Both the position numbers and the translations under genes were made by a program. A stretch of 29,418 bases of DNA, from the IMG/VR virus record IMGVR_UViG_3300009183_000268, positions 1-29,418 of that record; one strand, 5' to 3'. Source of the DNA: a virus. Below, in pieces: positions 17,784-25,284 of this stretch; position 1 is the stretch's first letter, and every line of letters begins with the position of its first letter. The notes below the pieces were generated by a model, which saw only the letters and a program-made list of their open reading frames with translations, was not told the DNA's origin and made no database searches.

Positions 17784-18752
17784 ATGAATTACAAAAAATC
17801 ATTAAAAAAATTAGACTTTTCATATGACTTAGCTGGTCTTAGTAATTACGTAGACCAATTAAATACTGATATTATTCAAGAGGCCGTGTTGTCTCCAATT
17901 ACAATGTCGTATTTAAATGTCATTTTGGGAATTAAAGGCACACAAAATGTCAATCTATTAAGTGAAACATTAGAAGTGCAAAATGGTAATACTTGTGGAT
18001 GGGAAAATTCCGGTTCAACAACGTTTACTACAGCACCAATTACAGTTGGACAATATAAAGTAAATCAATCTTTATGTTTACAATCTCTAAACGAATTATG
18101 GCTTGGCCAGTTTTTAAACGCGGGCTCATATAACGAAAATGCTCCATTTGAACAAGCGATAGTAGACCTTCAGACGCGCCAAATCAAGCGTTTTAACGAG
18201 GATACGCTATGGCAGGCTACATCAGGTTCAAGTTCGTTCTCTGGTTTCATTGAATTATTTGCAAATACAGCAGGTGTTTATCAATTAACAGGTGCAACAG
18301 CACTTTGTTCAATCACTGGTGCAACAGTTCAAGAAAAAGCAAATAGAGTATTAGAGCAAGTTGATAATATTATTGATGCATTAAATAGAAATATTTTCCA
18401 AAGAGATGATGTTATTATTTATATGGGTTTACCCGCTTTTAAATGTTATTTGACGAGTTTGAGAAATGTTAACAATTTTCATATTGATACAAGAAATGAA
18501 AAATTAGGTCAAGTGTATGAAGTATACCATCCTCAAACAAACTTTAAAGTTGTTGGTTGTCCTGGATTAAACACAGATTTAATTGCAGCAGGTCCGATGC
18601 AATTCATGCTTGCAGGAACGGATTTAATGTCGGATGAAGATAGCTTCAGAAGCTGGTTTTCTATGGATTTCCAAGAGGTCAGAATTATGAGTGCTTGGAA
18701 ATTGGGAACCGCTCTAGCATTCCCAGAATTTTTCGTGACGAACGGATTATAA
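17784..18752 (+). CDS. Major capsid protein, HK97 fold
   Basis: A 322-residue protein directly after the protease and scaffold genes. Features expected of an HK97-type MCP are visible: an N-terminal helical arm (LSNYVDQLNTDIIQEAVLSP), an E-loop-like segment (NGNTCGWENSGSTTFTTAPI), a long helix (KANRVLEQVDNIIDALNRNI), a P-domain core (DVIIYMGLPAFKCYLTSL), and a C-terminal A-domain with FMLAGTDLMSDEDSFRSWFS and MSAWKLGTALAFPEFF. The scaffold is a separate gene, so no fused delta domain is expected. It is followed by a strong hairpin terminator. Confidence 0.85.
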   Translation: MNYKKSLKKLDFSYDLAGLSNYVDQLNTDIIQEAVLSPITMSYLNVILGIKGTQNVNLLSETLEVQNGNTCGWENSGSTTFTTAPITVGQYKVNQSLCLQSLNELWLGQFLNAGSYNENAPFEQAIVDLQTRQIKRFNEDTLWQATSGSSSFSGFIELFANTAGVYQLTGATALCSITGATVQEKANRVLEQVDNIIDALNRNIFQRDDVIIYMGLPAFKCYLTSLRNVNNFHIDTRNEKLGQVYEVYHPQTNFKVVGCPGLNTDLIAAGPMQFMLAGTDLMSDEDSFRSWFSMDFQEVRIMSAWKLGTALAFPEFFVTNGL

Positions 18753-18762
18753 TATTTTTATT

Positions 18763-18790
18763 GAAGGAGGTGAAATATCCTCCTTCTTTA
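18763..18790 (+). terminator. Intrinsic terminator-like hairpin after the MCP gene
   Basis: A perfect 8-bp inverted repeat, gaaggagg at 18763-18770 and cctccttc at 18779-18786, with an 8-nt loop and a short T run after it. It lies 10 bp past the MCP stop. The left arm resembles a Shine-Dalgarno sequence, but no start codon is suitably placed and such sequences are little used in this phylum. Confidence 0.7.
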
Positions 18791-18830
18791 AATAAACAAA
18801 ATAAACTAAAACAATAATAAATTAATTTTT

Positions 18831-19361
18831 ATGGCTTGTAATATAACAGCTGGCATTCCTTTGGGATGTCGCGATAATGCGGGTGGAGTAGCAACAATGT
18901 GGATTACTGATTATGATAACATCACATTCATTGGTTCAACAGGAGCTACACCAGACCAAATTACTTCAATAAGCGGTTCAGGTGTTTTTTATACTTATGA
19001 ACTTATCAGGACTTCTAGTCAATTTACAGAAACTGTGAATGCGAGTTTAGAAGCGGGAACCGTTTACTATCAAGATGAATTAGCAACATACTTTGCTAAG
19101 ATGACACAAGAGAAAAGAAACATTCTTAAAGTATTAGCTCAAAATCAAAAATTAGCGGTTGTCTATGAAGACAACAACGGAGATTATTGGTTAATGGGAC
19201 AAAACTACGGAAGTTTCATAAGTGCGGGAACACAAGTTTCCGGAAAGGCCCTTGGCGATGCCAACGGACTGAACATGACTTTCCAATCTCTTGAACAATT
19301 CCCTATCAATTCTTTGAGTGGCACTCTTGCAAGTGTTATCCAAGGTTTTACGATAGCATAA
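18831..19361 (+). CDS. Putative major tail tube protein
   Basis: A 176-residue protein. The N-terminus (MACNITAGIPLGCRDNAGGV) and core (YTYELIRTSSQFTETVNASL, NNGDYWLMGQNYG) and the end (LNMTFQSLEQFPINSLS) match a highly conserved structural protein I recall from Bacteroidota phages. Its size, beta-rich composition and independent expression unit make a tail tube protein most likely; a capsid decoration protein is the main alternative. It is flanked by terminator-like hairpins (18763-18790 and 19376-19416) and has its own A-rich leader, consistent with high-level production. Confidence 0.5.
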   Translation: MACNITAGIPLGCRDNAGGVATMWITDYDNITFIGSTGATPDQITSISGSGVFYTYELIRTSSQFTETVNASLEAGTVYYQDELATYFAKMTQEKRNILKVLAQNQKLAVVYEDNNGDYWLMGQNYGSFISAGTQVSGKALGDANGLNMTFQSLEQFPINSLSGTLASVIQGFTIA

Positions 19362-19375
19362 TCACAAAACAATTT

Positions 19376-19416
19376 AAACATGGGAGGGTATACATTACTC
19401 TCCTGTGTTTTATTTT
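19376..19416 (+). terminator. Intrinsic terminator-like hairpin after the tube gene
   Basis: Arms at 19376-19388 and 19398-19410 form a 13-bp stem when three G-U pairs are allowed, with a 9-nt loop (tatacatta) and a TATTTTTA tract after it. It lies just ahead of the next gene and covers an alternative GTG start at 19405. Confidence 0.65.
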
Positions 19417-19422
19417 TATATC

Positions 19423-21321
19423 ATGATATTAATAAAGACTAACCAGGAAAATACAATTGTAATAACAGTATCACAAAATGCTGAATTACCAAATCCACAA
19501 TGGTTATTTTCATTTACTCATATCTTTTCAAAAAGAACAGTTAGATTTGTTTTACCAAATGTGTCAACACATAAAAGTAGATATGATGAATTTGTTTTTG
19601 TTGAAGGACAAGGTGCTAATGAAATTGCTTTTCCATTTGAAGGTCAATATATTTATAATGTCTATGAACAAGTTGCACAAATTCCTGAAAATCTTAATCC
19701 AGCCTTAGCATATAATGTTGTTGAAACTGGTATTGCTACCGTAATTGCAATGTCTTCATCTACAACAAATGATTATTATGAAGAATTTATTTCTCCAAAT
19801 GAATTTAATGCAAACTATATTTTTGCTCCTAATGAATTAAATCCTCCAACACAAACTCCTACTGAGACTGCAACCAATACTCCAACTCCATCAATAACAC
19901 CAACAAACACACCTACAGCCTCCATTACGCCATCCAATACAGCAACCCCTACAGAAACACCAGTGATTAGTCCAAGTCCAACCACAACATCTACAATCAC
20001 TCCTACACCAAGTATTACTGCATCACATACTCCAACCAAAACACCAACACAAACTCCGACTAATACAAAGACTTCAACGCCTACGCCTACTAATACAAAA
20101 ACACAAACTCCTACACCAACCACAACAACAACTTTGACGGCTACGCCAACTCAAACTGCATCTAATACTCCTACCCCAACTCAAACTAAAACCCCTACCC
20201 AAACTCCTACTAATACTAAAACTCCTACTCAAACGCCAACTCCAAGTATTACTGCATCACAAACTCAAACTCCTAGCCCTACAACAACTTTAACGGCTAC
20301 ACCAACTCAAACACAAACATCTACAAATACTCCTACGCCAAGTATTACTGCCTCACAAACAATGACGCCTACTCCAAGTATTACGGCAAGCCAAACACAA
20401 ACTCCTACTAATACTCCTACCCCTACTCAAACCCCTACAAATACTATAACTCAAACACAAACGCCAACTAACACAGCAAGTCAAACTCAAACCCCTACAC
20501 CAAGTATTACAGCAAGTCAAACAATGACACCTACTAATACTAATACTCAAACAGGAAGTCCTACACCAACTCCTACTGCAACACCATTTAGTCCAGCATC
20601 ACTTAGTCCAGTTATTTGGGTGGATTTCTCAGATACCGCAACAATGACATTTAGGGCAGGAACAAATTTCTTAGAAAAAATAACAAATAAAGGAGTTTAT
20701 GGTGGATTAACAGCATTTACTCAAACTAATGCTGCGGACCAACCAGCAATTTCATCTTGGACCGGTTCTTCAAGTGTTGTAATATCAGCAACAACAGTTT
20801 CTAATGATTGGGTAAATTCAAATATATCAACAACAGGTTCTTCAAATTGGACAAGAATAGTTGTTGTTAGTGAAAAAAGCGGCGGTTTCCAACCATATAG
20901 ATGGTCATTTAATTCAGGAGCCTCTTCAGTATCAACATATAATAATAATGGTGGAAATTATTTTAAATCTCTTTTTAATGGTTCTAGTTTTTTATATTTC
21001 AGAAGAGATTGTGCATTAACAAATAGACCAAATAGTGGTCAAACAATAATTGATTACATTTCAACATCTGCAGCAACGCCAATAAGTTATTCTGAATGTA
21101 ATACAAGTGCATTTACAGAAACAACAACAGCAGGTTCAAATGGAGCAACAGTTCAAAACTTTCCTTCTGCAGGAACACTTTCTTTAATAAATGAAACAGG
21201 CACAACTACGGCATTAACTGGTCAAATTGGAGAAGTAATTTTATTTACAAGAGAATTAACCTCAACTGAAAAAACAAATATTAATAATTATTTAAAAAAT
21301 AAATGGGGATTAAAATATTAA
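19423..21321 (+). CDS. Second Thr-Pro-linked adhesin with C-terminal lectin-like domain
   Basis: A 632-residue protein. I place the start at ATG 19423, because the in-frame GTG at 19405 lies in the terminator stem. Residues 1-140 form a compact beta domain (QNAELPNPQWLFSFTHIFSK, TVRFVLPNVSTHKSRYDEFV) of a type found as a stand-alone virion protein in related phages, probably the anchor. Residues 141-388 are a 248-residue Thr-Pro linker, the longest here. Residues about 389-632 look like a LamG/concanavalin-type lectin domain, starting SLSPVIWVDFSDT and ending IGEVILFTRELTSTEKTNIN plus YLKNKWGL, a familiar ending of such domains. I infer receptor or glycan binding. Two small genes follow at once and may assist it. 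Confidence 0.6.
   Translation: MILIKTNQENTIVITVSQNAELPNPQWLFSFTHIFSKRTVRFVLPNVSTHKSRYDEFVFVEGQGANEIAFPFEGQYIYNVYEQVAQIPENLNPALAYNVVETGIATVIAMSSSTTNDYYEEFISPNEFNANYIFAPNELNPPTQTPTETATNTPTPSITPTNTPTASITPSNTATPTETPVISPSPTTTSTITPTPSITASHTPTKTPTQTPTNTKTSTPTPTNTKTQTPTPTTTTTLTATPTQTASNTPTPTQTKTPTQTPTNTKTPTQTPTPSITASQTQTPSPTTTLTATPTQTQTSTNTPTPSITASQTMTPTPSITASQTQTPTNTPTPTQTPTNTITQTQTPTNTASQTQTPTPSITASQTMTPTNTNTQTGSPTPTPTATPFSPASLSPVIWVDFSDTATMTFRAGTNFLEKITNKGVYGGLTAFTQTNAADQPAISSWTGSSSVVISATTVSNDWVNSNISTTGSSNWTRIVVVSEKSGGFQPYRWSFNSGASSVSTYNNNGGNYFKSLFNGSSFLYFRRDCALTNRPNSGQTIIDYISTSAATPISYSECNTSAFTETTTAGSNGATVQNFPSAGTLSLINETGTTTALTGQIGEVILFTRELTSTEKTNINNYLKNKWGLKY
19843..20586 (+). repeat. 248-codon Thr-Pro linker of the second adhesin
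   Basis: TPT, TQT, TNT and TLTAT units dominate. The phrase TPSITASQT recurs several times (near 20241, 20338, 20374 and 20500), giving a higher-order repeat on top of the dipeptide pattern. The plus strand is nearly free of long G-containing stretches. Confidence 0.9.
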
Positions 21322-21324
21322 AGT

Positions 21325-21594
21325 ATGAAAGGTTGGTTAAAATATAATACAGAACAAGAAGGAATTAATTTAATTAATTCAATAAATACTTGTTTAGGTT
21401 TACCTCAAGGTGAAACAATAACTTGGTATGATGCACCATTGGCAATGTGTTCTTTAAGTCCATTAAGTGCATCAACAGAATTTTGGGGTTATGTTGTTAA
21501 AGTAGACACAGACCAAATGGGACAGTGTTTAACTGAAACAGAACTTAATTCAATTATTCAAATACCTGATGATATAAATAATTGTCAAATTTAA
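21325..21594 (+). CDS. Small protein after the adhesin gene, unknown function
   Basis: An 89-residue protein starting 3 nt after the adhesin stop. It has four spaced cysteines (C23, C42, C68, C87) and an aromatic-rich middle (EFWGYVVKVDTDQMGQ). I recall similar small proteins following adhesin genes in Bacteroidota phages but know no function. A fibre-assembly helper or minor virion protein is possible on position alone. Confidence 0.6.
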   Translation: MKGWLKYNTEQEGINLINSINTCLGLPQGETITWYDAPLAMCSLSPLSASTEFWGYVVKVDTDQMGQCLTETELNSIIQIPDDINNCQI

Positions 21595-21596
21595 TT

Positions 21597-21860
21597 ATGG
21601 AAGAAATACAATACGTAGCCATTTTAACTATCAATCAAAAAGATAGTTTAGTGGGAGAATTAGTTTGTCCTGATGTTTATTTTAATCCAACCTTAGATGT
21701 AAATGAAGAGTGGTTTATATCTGATGATGAAATCAATGCGTCAATATATCCACAACATGACTGGATTAAAGATTTAACTTTATCAGTATATCAAGGACCT
21801 TATGTTCCACTGCCAACACCATCAGGAGATACAATAACAATATCAGGAACAACAATTTGA
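21597..21860 (+). CDS. Small acidic protein of unknown function
   Basis: An 87-residue protein. ATG 21597, 2 nt after the previous stop, is preferred over the in-frame TTG at 21582, which would overlap the upstream gene. The sequence is acidic (NEEWFISDDEINASIYPQ) and ends in a short Pro/Thr/Ser segment (PLPTPSGDTITISGTTI). Together with the previous gene it forms a pair between the adhesin and the portal. I do not recognise the family. Confidence 0.6.
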   Translation: MEEIQYVAILTINQKDSLVGELVCPDVYFNPTLDVNEEWFISDDEINASIYPQHDWIKDLTLSVYQGPYVPLPTPSGDTITISGTTI

Positions 21861-21885
21861 TTATTGAGATAAAAAACTATATTTA
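21856..21885 (+). promoter_or_regulatory. Possible Bacteroidota-type promoter ahead of the portal gene
   Basis: TTTG at 21856-21859, an 18-nt spacer, and TATATTTA at 21878-21885 fit the TTTG / TAnnTTTG pattern with one mismatch at the last base. The TTTG overlaps the end of the preceding gene. Transcription would begin at or very near the portal ATG (21891), giving a nearly leaderless message, which lowers my confidence. Confidence 0.35.
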
Positions 21886-21890
21886 TAATT

Positions 21891-23117
21891 ATGAGTGAGA
21901 ATAAAGAATTTGAATTTAAAGTATTAGATTTTGCAGCAAGTGCTAGAGTTCCTATCATTGAAGAAAATTTAATAATTAATACAAGAACTCCATGGGTTTA
22001 TTATGGGCCAGCCAATCTTGCACCACAAGAACTAATCCGTTTATACAATTCATCTCCAACACATAGAGCAGCAATTACATCAAAGTGGTATGCTGTAAGA
22101 GGAGAAGAAATAACATTAAGGTCTGGTGAAAATTCTAGACTTGAAATGGTTAATAGTATTGGAGATAAGGTATATGATTTATGGTCAAAGGCTTGTTTAG
22201 ATTTTATTCTCTATGGAGCGTTTGCAATTAATATAGTTTGGAGACGCGATAGAGAACAAGGATTTGAAATGTATTATATTGATACATCAAAACTAAGAGC
22301 CGAAAAGTCTGACATGAATGATAGAATAAATAATTTTTATTACTCAAGTGATTGGGCTTTTCCAAAAAAGTTTGTTCCAAGAAGATTACCAACGTTTAAT
22401 CCAAATCATGAAGAACCTTCGCAAATTTTTTATTACACAACTCACTCTTGTGGAAATAATTATTATGCAACTCCTTCATATTGGGGAGGTGCCACGGCAA
22501 TTTCTACACAAGTTGAGATATTTAATTGGCATTTCAATAATATTTGTAATGGACTTTCCCCGTCTTTATTTGTCTCATTGAATACAGGCATCCCCGGACC
22601 GGAAGAACGTGAGCAGATTTATAATAACTTAAATGCCAAATATGGCGGTTCAAATCAAAGTGGAAAATTATTTTTAACGTTTAGTGATAGTAAAGATAAT
22701 GCACCAGAGATTACACCAATTACATCAAATTCTTCAGATAAAATGTGGGTTGAATTAAATCAAATGGTTCAAGAAACAATTTTAACATCACATCAAATTA
22801 GTTCACCTGAATTACTTGGTATACAAGTGCCAGGTGCATTAGGGAGTTCAGACCATCTCGAGGCACAAGACCATTTTCAAAATTTGGTGGTCCGTCCTTT
22901 ACAAACGGAAATTAAATCGGCGTTTGAAAAATTATTATCATTACGCGATGGTGGTAAACCAACTGAAATTGATATTAAACAATTTGTAATGGTATCACTT
23001 CCAGATACTGCTCCAATTAGAATTACTGACGCTAATGTTAATGAAACAAAAGATATTACAGATAAGGTTAATGAAAACAAAGATGTAGTTGATAATACAA
23101 ACGAAATAATAAAATAA
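21891..23117 (+). CDS. Portal protein
   Basis: A 408-residue protein with portal hallmarks: LIRLYNSSPTHRAAITSKWY near the N-terminus, LDFILYGAFAINIVWRRDRE in the core, IFYYTTHSCGNNYYATPSYW, and the clip/stem region from GIPGPEEREQIYNNLNAKYG to VPGALGSSDHLEAQDHFQNL. The C-terminus is an acidic, Asn-rich tail. It forms the dodecameric DNA-passage ring at the head vertex. Here it lies about 3 kb downstream of the MCP, not upstream as is usual, and is followed 2 nt later by a connector gene. Confidence 0.8.
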   Translation: MSENKEFEFKVLDFAASARVPIIEENLIINTRTPWVYYGPANLAPQELIRLYNSSPTHRAAITSKWYAVRGEEITLRSGENSRLEMVNSIGDKVYDLWSKACLDFILYGAFAINIVWRRDREQGFEMYYIDTSKLRAEKSDMNDRINNFYYSSDWAFPKKFVPRRLPTFNPNHEEPSQIFYYTTHSCGNNYYATPSYWGGATAISTQVEIFNWHFNNICNGLSPSLFVSLNTGIPGPEEREQIYNNLNAKYGGSNQSGKLFLTFSDSKDNAPEITPITSNSSDKMWVELNQMVQETILTSHQISSPELLGIQVPGALGSSDHLEAQDHFQNLVVRPLQTEIKSAFEKLLSLRDGGKPTEIDIKQFVMVSLPDTAPIRITDANVNETKDITDKVNENKDVVDNTNEIIK

Positions 23118-23119
23118 TT

Positions 23120-23722
23120 ATGTCATTATTACCAGGTCAAATACCGCAGGACGTATTGCTCATTTCGGAACAGAAACTTAAAAATTTTTCCGATATTGAC
23201 CCTAATATCACTTCTTCCGTGCTACTTCCGTTTATTGGCGTAGCCCAACAAACTAAAATTGAATATATTATCGGAGGACGCTATTATCAACAATTATTAA
23301 ATGGAGTTATTAATAATAATTTATCTCAAGTTGACTATGATTTTTTAGTGTTTTTTGTTCAACCCTGTCTTATATGGGCGGCGTATGCAGAATGTTTACC
23401 ATCGGTTTACATGAGACTTAAAAATTCGGGTATTGTTGTTCCAGAACAAAGTGTTTCTGTTAAAGAAATGCAATATATGCAACAAAGAGCGGATGATAGA
23501 AGTGGATTTTTTGAACAAAGAATGATTGACCAAATTATATTTAATTCAAATCTTTATCCAAGTGTATTTCAATGGAATACAAGAAGTGGATTACAACCAC
23601 ATTTAGGTAAGAACTACTTTTCCGGAATTCAGTTAAGTAATGGTAATAGATATGCTGATTACGGTATCCCAAGAGGAATGACAGTTTTTGCGGACCCAAC
23701 ATTTTATTGTTGTGGAATTTAA
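23120..23722 (+). CDS. Head-tail connector protein (DUF6712-like)
   Basis: A 200-residue, largely helical protein. The segments ISEQKLKNFSDIDPNITSSV, IEYIIGGRYYQQLLNGV, FVQPCLIWAAYAECLPSVYM and VSVKEMQYMQQRADDRSGFF match a connector/neck family that follows the portal in Bacteroidota phages (I recall it as DUF6712). It probably binds beneath the portal like gp6/gp15 adaptors. The Pfam label is from memory and the exact ring position is inferred. Confidence 0.65.
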   Translation: MSLLPGQIPQDVLLISEQKLKNFSDIDPNITSSVLLPFIGVAQQTKIEYIIGGRYYQQLLNGVINNNLSQVDYDFLVFFVQPCLIWAAYAECLPSVYMRLKNSGIVVPEQSVSVKEMQYMQQRADDRSGFFEQRMIDQIIFNSNLYPSVFQWNTRSGLQPHLGKNYFSGIQLSNGNRYADYGIPRGMTVFADPTFYCCGI

Positions 23723-23724
23723 TT

Positions 23725-23988
23725 ATGAATGAAAGTTTAATTTTAATAATATCAAATGCCTTAACAGGAGTTGCATCTTTTCTTGTATCAAAAAGAATGT
23801 CAAATGCACAAACTGATAATCAAATTTTAAAGAATTTGGAATTGGCAATGGGTGTATATCAAACTTTATGTGAAAACTTAAAAGATGAAATTATTAATTT
23901 AAATCTTAAAATACAAGATTTAGAAAAAAAGATTGATGAATTACATGAAGAAAATAAAATGTTAAAAGGATACGGAAAATCAATATAA
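23725..23988 (+). CDS. Small membrane-anchored coiled-coil protein
   Basis: An 87-residue protein. ATG 23725 is preferred over the in-frame TTG at 23707, which would overlap the connector gene. The N-terminus is one hydrophobic segment (LILIISNALTGVASFLVS) followed by basic residues (KRM), so it should sit in the membrane with its C-terminus cytoplasmic or bound to the virion. The rest is a coiled coil (LNLKIQDLEKKIDELHEEN). Similar short proteins are common in Bacteroidota phages. Single-segment holin or spanin-like lysis roles are possible, but no lysin gene is near, so function stays open. Confidence 0.6.
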   Translation: MNESLILIISNALTGVASFLVSKRMSNAQTDNQILKNLELAMGVYQTLCENLKDEIINLNLKIQDLEKKIDELHEENKMLKGYGKSI

Positions 23989-23989
23989 T

Positions 23990-24583
23990 ATGCCAATACC
24001 TTCACCAGCCAATAATGAAAATGCAGACCAATATATTTCAAGATGTATTGCCAAGATATACAATGAATACGGTCATGACCAAGCCACGGCTATTTGCAAA
24101 AACAAATGGTCAAATAAAAATATGAGTAAGACAGAAGAAGTATTTGTTCTTAAACCAACAAAGAATGAAAACAGAGGTAAGTATCTTGAAAGATGTTCTA
24201 AGAATAATCGTATGAGATTACAACATCCTAATATGAGAGAACGATTAAATGCTTGTTTGCATGGATTTAATTCATTTTATAAATATTGGAATAAGATGGA
24301 AGACTTTGCTGGAATACCTGCTGATAGTGCCTTAGGAGAATGTATTGCAACTGAAAAAGCAAAGGGTGCAGATTATAGAACTGCTTATGCAACTTGTTCA
24401 ACAAAAGTTGTTAGTCCATCAACACCAGTTGTATTAAGTGAAGATGATAATAATTTAATTGAAGAACCAGTATTACTTGCTGATTATCCTTGGGATGAAT
24501 GTATTGCTGACCAATTAGATAAAGGTCATGATGAAGAGAGTGCAAATAAGATATGTGGATATATTAAAGCACAGAATGCCTAA
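23990..24583 (+). CDS. Protein with four cysteine-paired helical repeats
   Basis: A 197-residue protein starting 1 nt after the previous stop. Cysteines occur as four pairs: C19/C36, C69/C89, C118/C136 and C171/C189, with 17-20 residues between partners. Three pairs share the pattern (E/R)CIA…G-D…A…(I/T)C, as in GHDQATAICKNKW and GHDEESANKICGYI. Linkers include a VVLSEDDNNLIEEP segment. I recall single copies of such a motif in head-region proteins of Bacteroidota phages, but four in one chain is notable. Metal binding or stacking helical hairpins stabilised by disulfides are both possible. It is the last gene of the plus-strand block. Confidence 0.6.
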   Translation: MPIPSPANNENADQYISRCIAKIYNEYGHDQATAICKNKWSNKNMSKTEEVFVLKPTKNENRGKYLERCSKNNRMRLQHPNMRERLNACLHGFNSFYKYWNKMEDFAGIPADSALGECIATEKAKGADYRTAYATCSTKVVSPSTPVVLSEDDNNLIEEPVLLADYPWDECIADQLDKGHDEESANKICGYIKAQNA

Positions 24584-24601
24584 TAAATTACCAAGATAAT
24601 T

Positions 24602-24658
24602 AAAAACCCTCAACCAAATAGTAAAATGAAAATAAAACTATAAGGAGAGGGTTTTTTT
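24602..24658. terminator. Bidirectional terminator between converging operons
   Basis: Arms aaaaaccctc (24602-24611) and gagggttttt (24647-24656) are perfectly complementary, 10 bp. The 35-nt loop contains a second inverted repeat (atagt/actat) that would lengthen the structure. A-runs on one side and T-runs on the other let it work on both strands. It separates the structural block ending at 24583 from the minus-strand genes ending at 24686. Confidence 0.8.
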
Positions 24659-24685
24659 ATATGCAAAGGAAAACCAAAACAAAGT

Positions 24686-25003
24686 CTAGAATGGTAGGTC
24701 ATCAGCTTCTTCAATAAGCTGAGAGGTATTAGTTTCAAGTTCATATTGATTTTCAACATGTTCCCAATAGTTTTGTTCTTCATCTCTATGACCAAAGATA
24801 GCATCTACAACTAATCTTATTTCTTTTTCTTTAATTTTTTCTTTAATCTTATTTAAGATTACTACATCCATTGGATATTCAGGATATTCCTCAAGACTTT
24901 CAACTAACATGTTATGTAATATTTTAAGTTCATATAACTTAAAGGTTAATGGACTTGCATCTACATCATCATTTTTCATATTAATCATTTCACGTTTTAA
25001 CAT
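24686..25003 (-). CDS. Small protein with an SSB-like DDLPF C-terminal tail
   Basis: About 105 residues from ATG at 25003, placed 14 nt after a TAnnTTTG box; downstream ATGs at 24988 and 24979 are alternatives. The middle is helical (LYELKILHNMLVESLEEYP, KIKEKIKEKEIRLVVDAIFG) and no OB fold is visible. The last residues, SQLIEEADDLPF, match the acidic tip used by bacterial SSB to recruit replication and repair proteins (consensus DDxPF). I infer it may dock on host SSB partners. It is the last gene of the minus-strand cluster, before the shared terminator. Confidence 0.65.
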   Translation of the reverse strand: MLKREMINMKNDDVDASPLTFKLYELKILHNMLVESLEEYPEYPMDVVILNKIKEKIKEKEIRLVVDAIFGHRDEEQNYWEHVENQYELETNTSQLIEEADDLPF

Positions 25004-25014
25004 AATATTTATTT

Positions 25015-25224
25015 TTACAAAGATACACAATTATTGTTATAAAATTCTTTTCTTACAATTTCTTTTAATTTTTTTTCACCACGTTTTGTTAATGGTTTTA
25101 ACTTACCATCAACTATTTGATAACTTTCCATTTGGTCAGGCCAAGTCCATACACCATTTGTTTTTAACATTGAGATGATTTGTTTGAACCATCTTTCATT
25201 TGCTACATACTGATAATTTTCCAT
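25015..25224 (-). CDS. Small protein of unknown function
   Basis: A 69-residue, basic protein with several Trp and Lys (ANERWFKQIISMLKTNGVWT, LKPLTKRGEKKLKEIVRKEF). It looks like a small alpha/beta fold; I do not recognise it. It has its own TAnnTTTG box at 25253-25260 and an AT-rich leader of about 28 nt. The end overlaps the promoter of the next gene. Confidence 0.65.
   Translation of the reverse strand: MENYQYVANERWFKQIISMLKTNGVWTWPDQMESYQIVDGKLKPLTKRGEKKLKEIVRKEFYNNNCVSL
25018..25025 (-). promoter_or_regulatory. TAnnTTTG promoter box for the DDLPF-tail gene
   Basis: TATCTTTG on the minus strand. It lies inside the last codons of the upstream gene (it encodes part of Val-Ser-Leu and abuts the stop), so promoter and coding sequence share bases. 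Confidence 0.65.
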
Positions 25225-25252
25225 AAGATTTATTTTTATTTGTTTGTTTAAA

Positions 25253-25260
25253 CAAAGATA
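25253..25260 (-). promoter_or_regulatory. TAnnTTTG promoter box
   Basis: TATCTTTG on the minus strand, preceded by TTTACG and followed by TTTAAACAAACAAA, the same cassette as the other minus-strand promoters. Confidence 0.7.
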
Positions 25261-25284
25261 CGTAAATGTTTTTAATTAAAAAAA

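Noticed and set aside
19405-19422. GTG start for the second adhesin
   Set aside because: It lies within the right arm of the terminator-like stem; ATG 19423 avoids this and gives a normal N-terminus.
620-20586. CRISPR-like or satellite interpretation of the linker repeats
   Set aside because: There are no constant repeats with unique spacers; the pattern is codon-level and in frame.
9170-21321. Diversity-generating retroelement acting on the adhesins
   Set aside because: No reverse transcriptase gene and no template/variable repeat pair is visible in the window.
23725-23988. Definite holin or spanin call for the membrane coiled-coil protein
   Set aside because: One hydrophobic segment alone is not diagnostic and no lysis gene is nearby.
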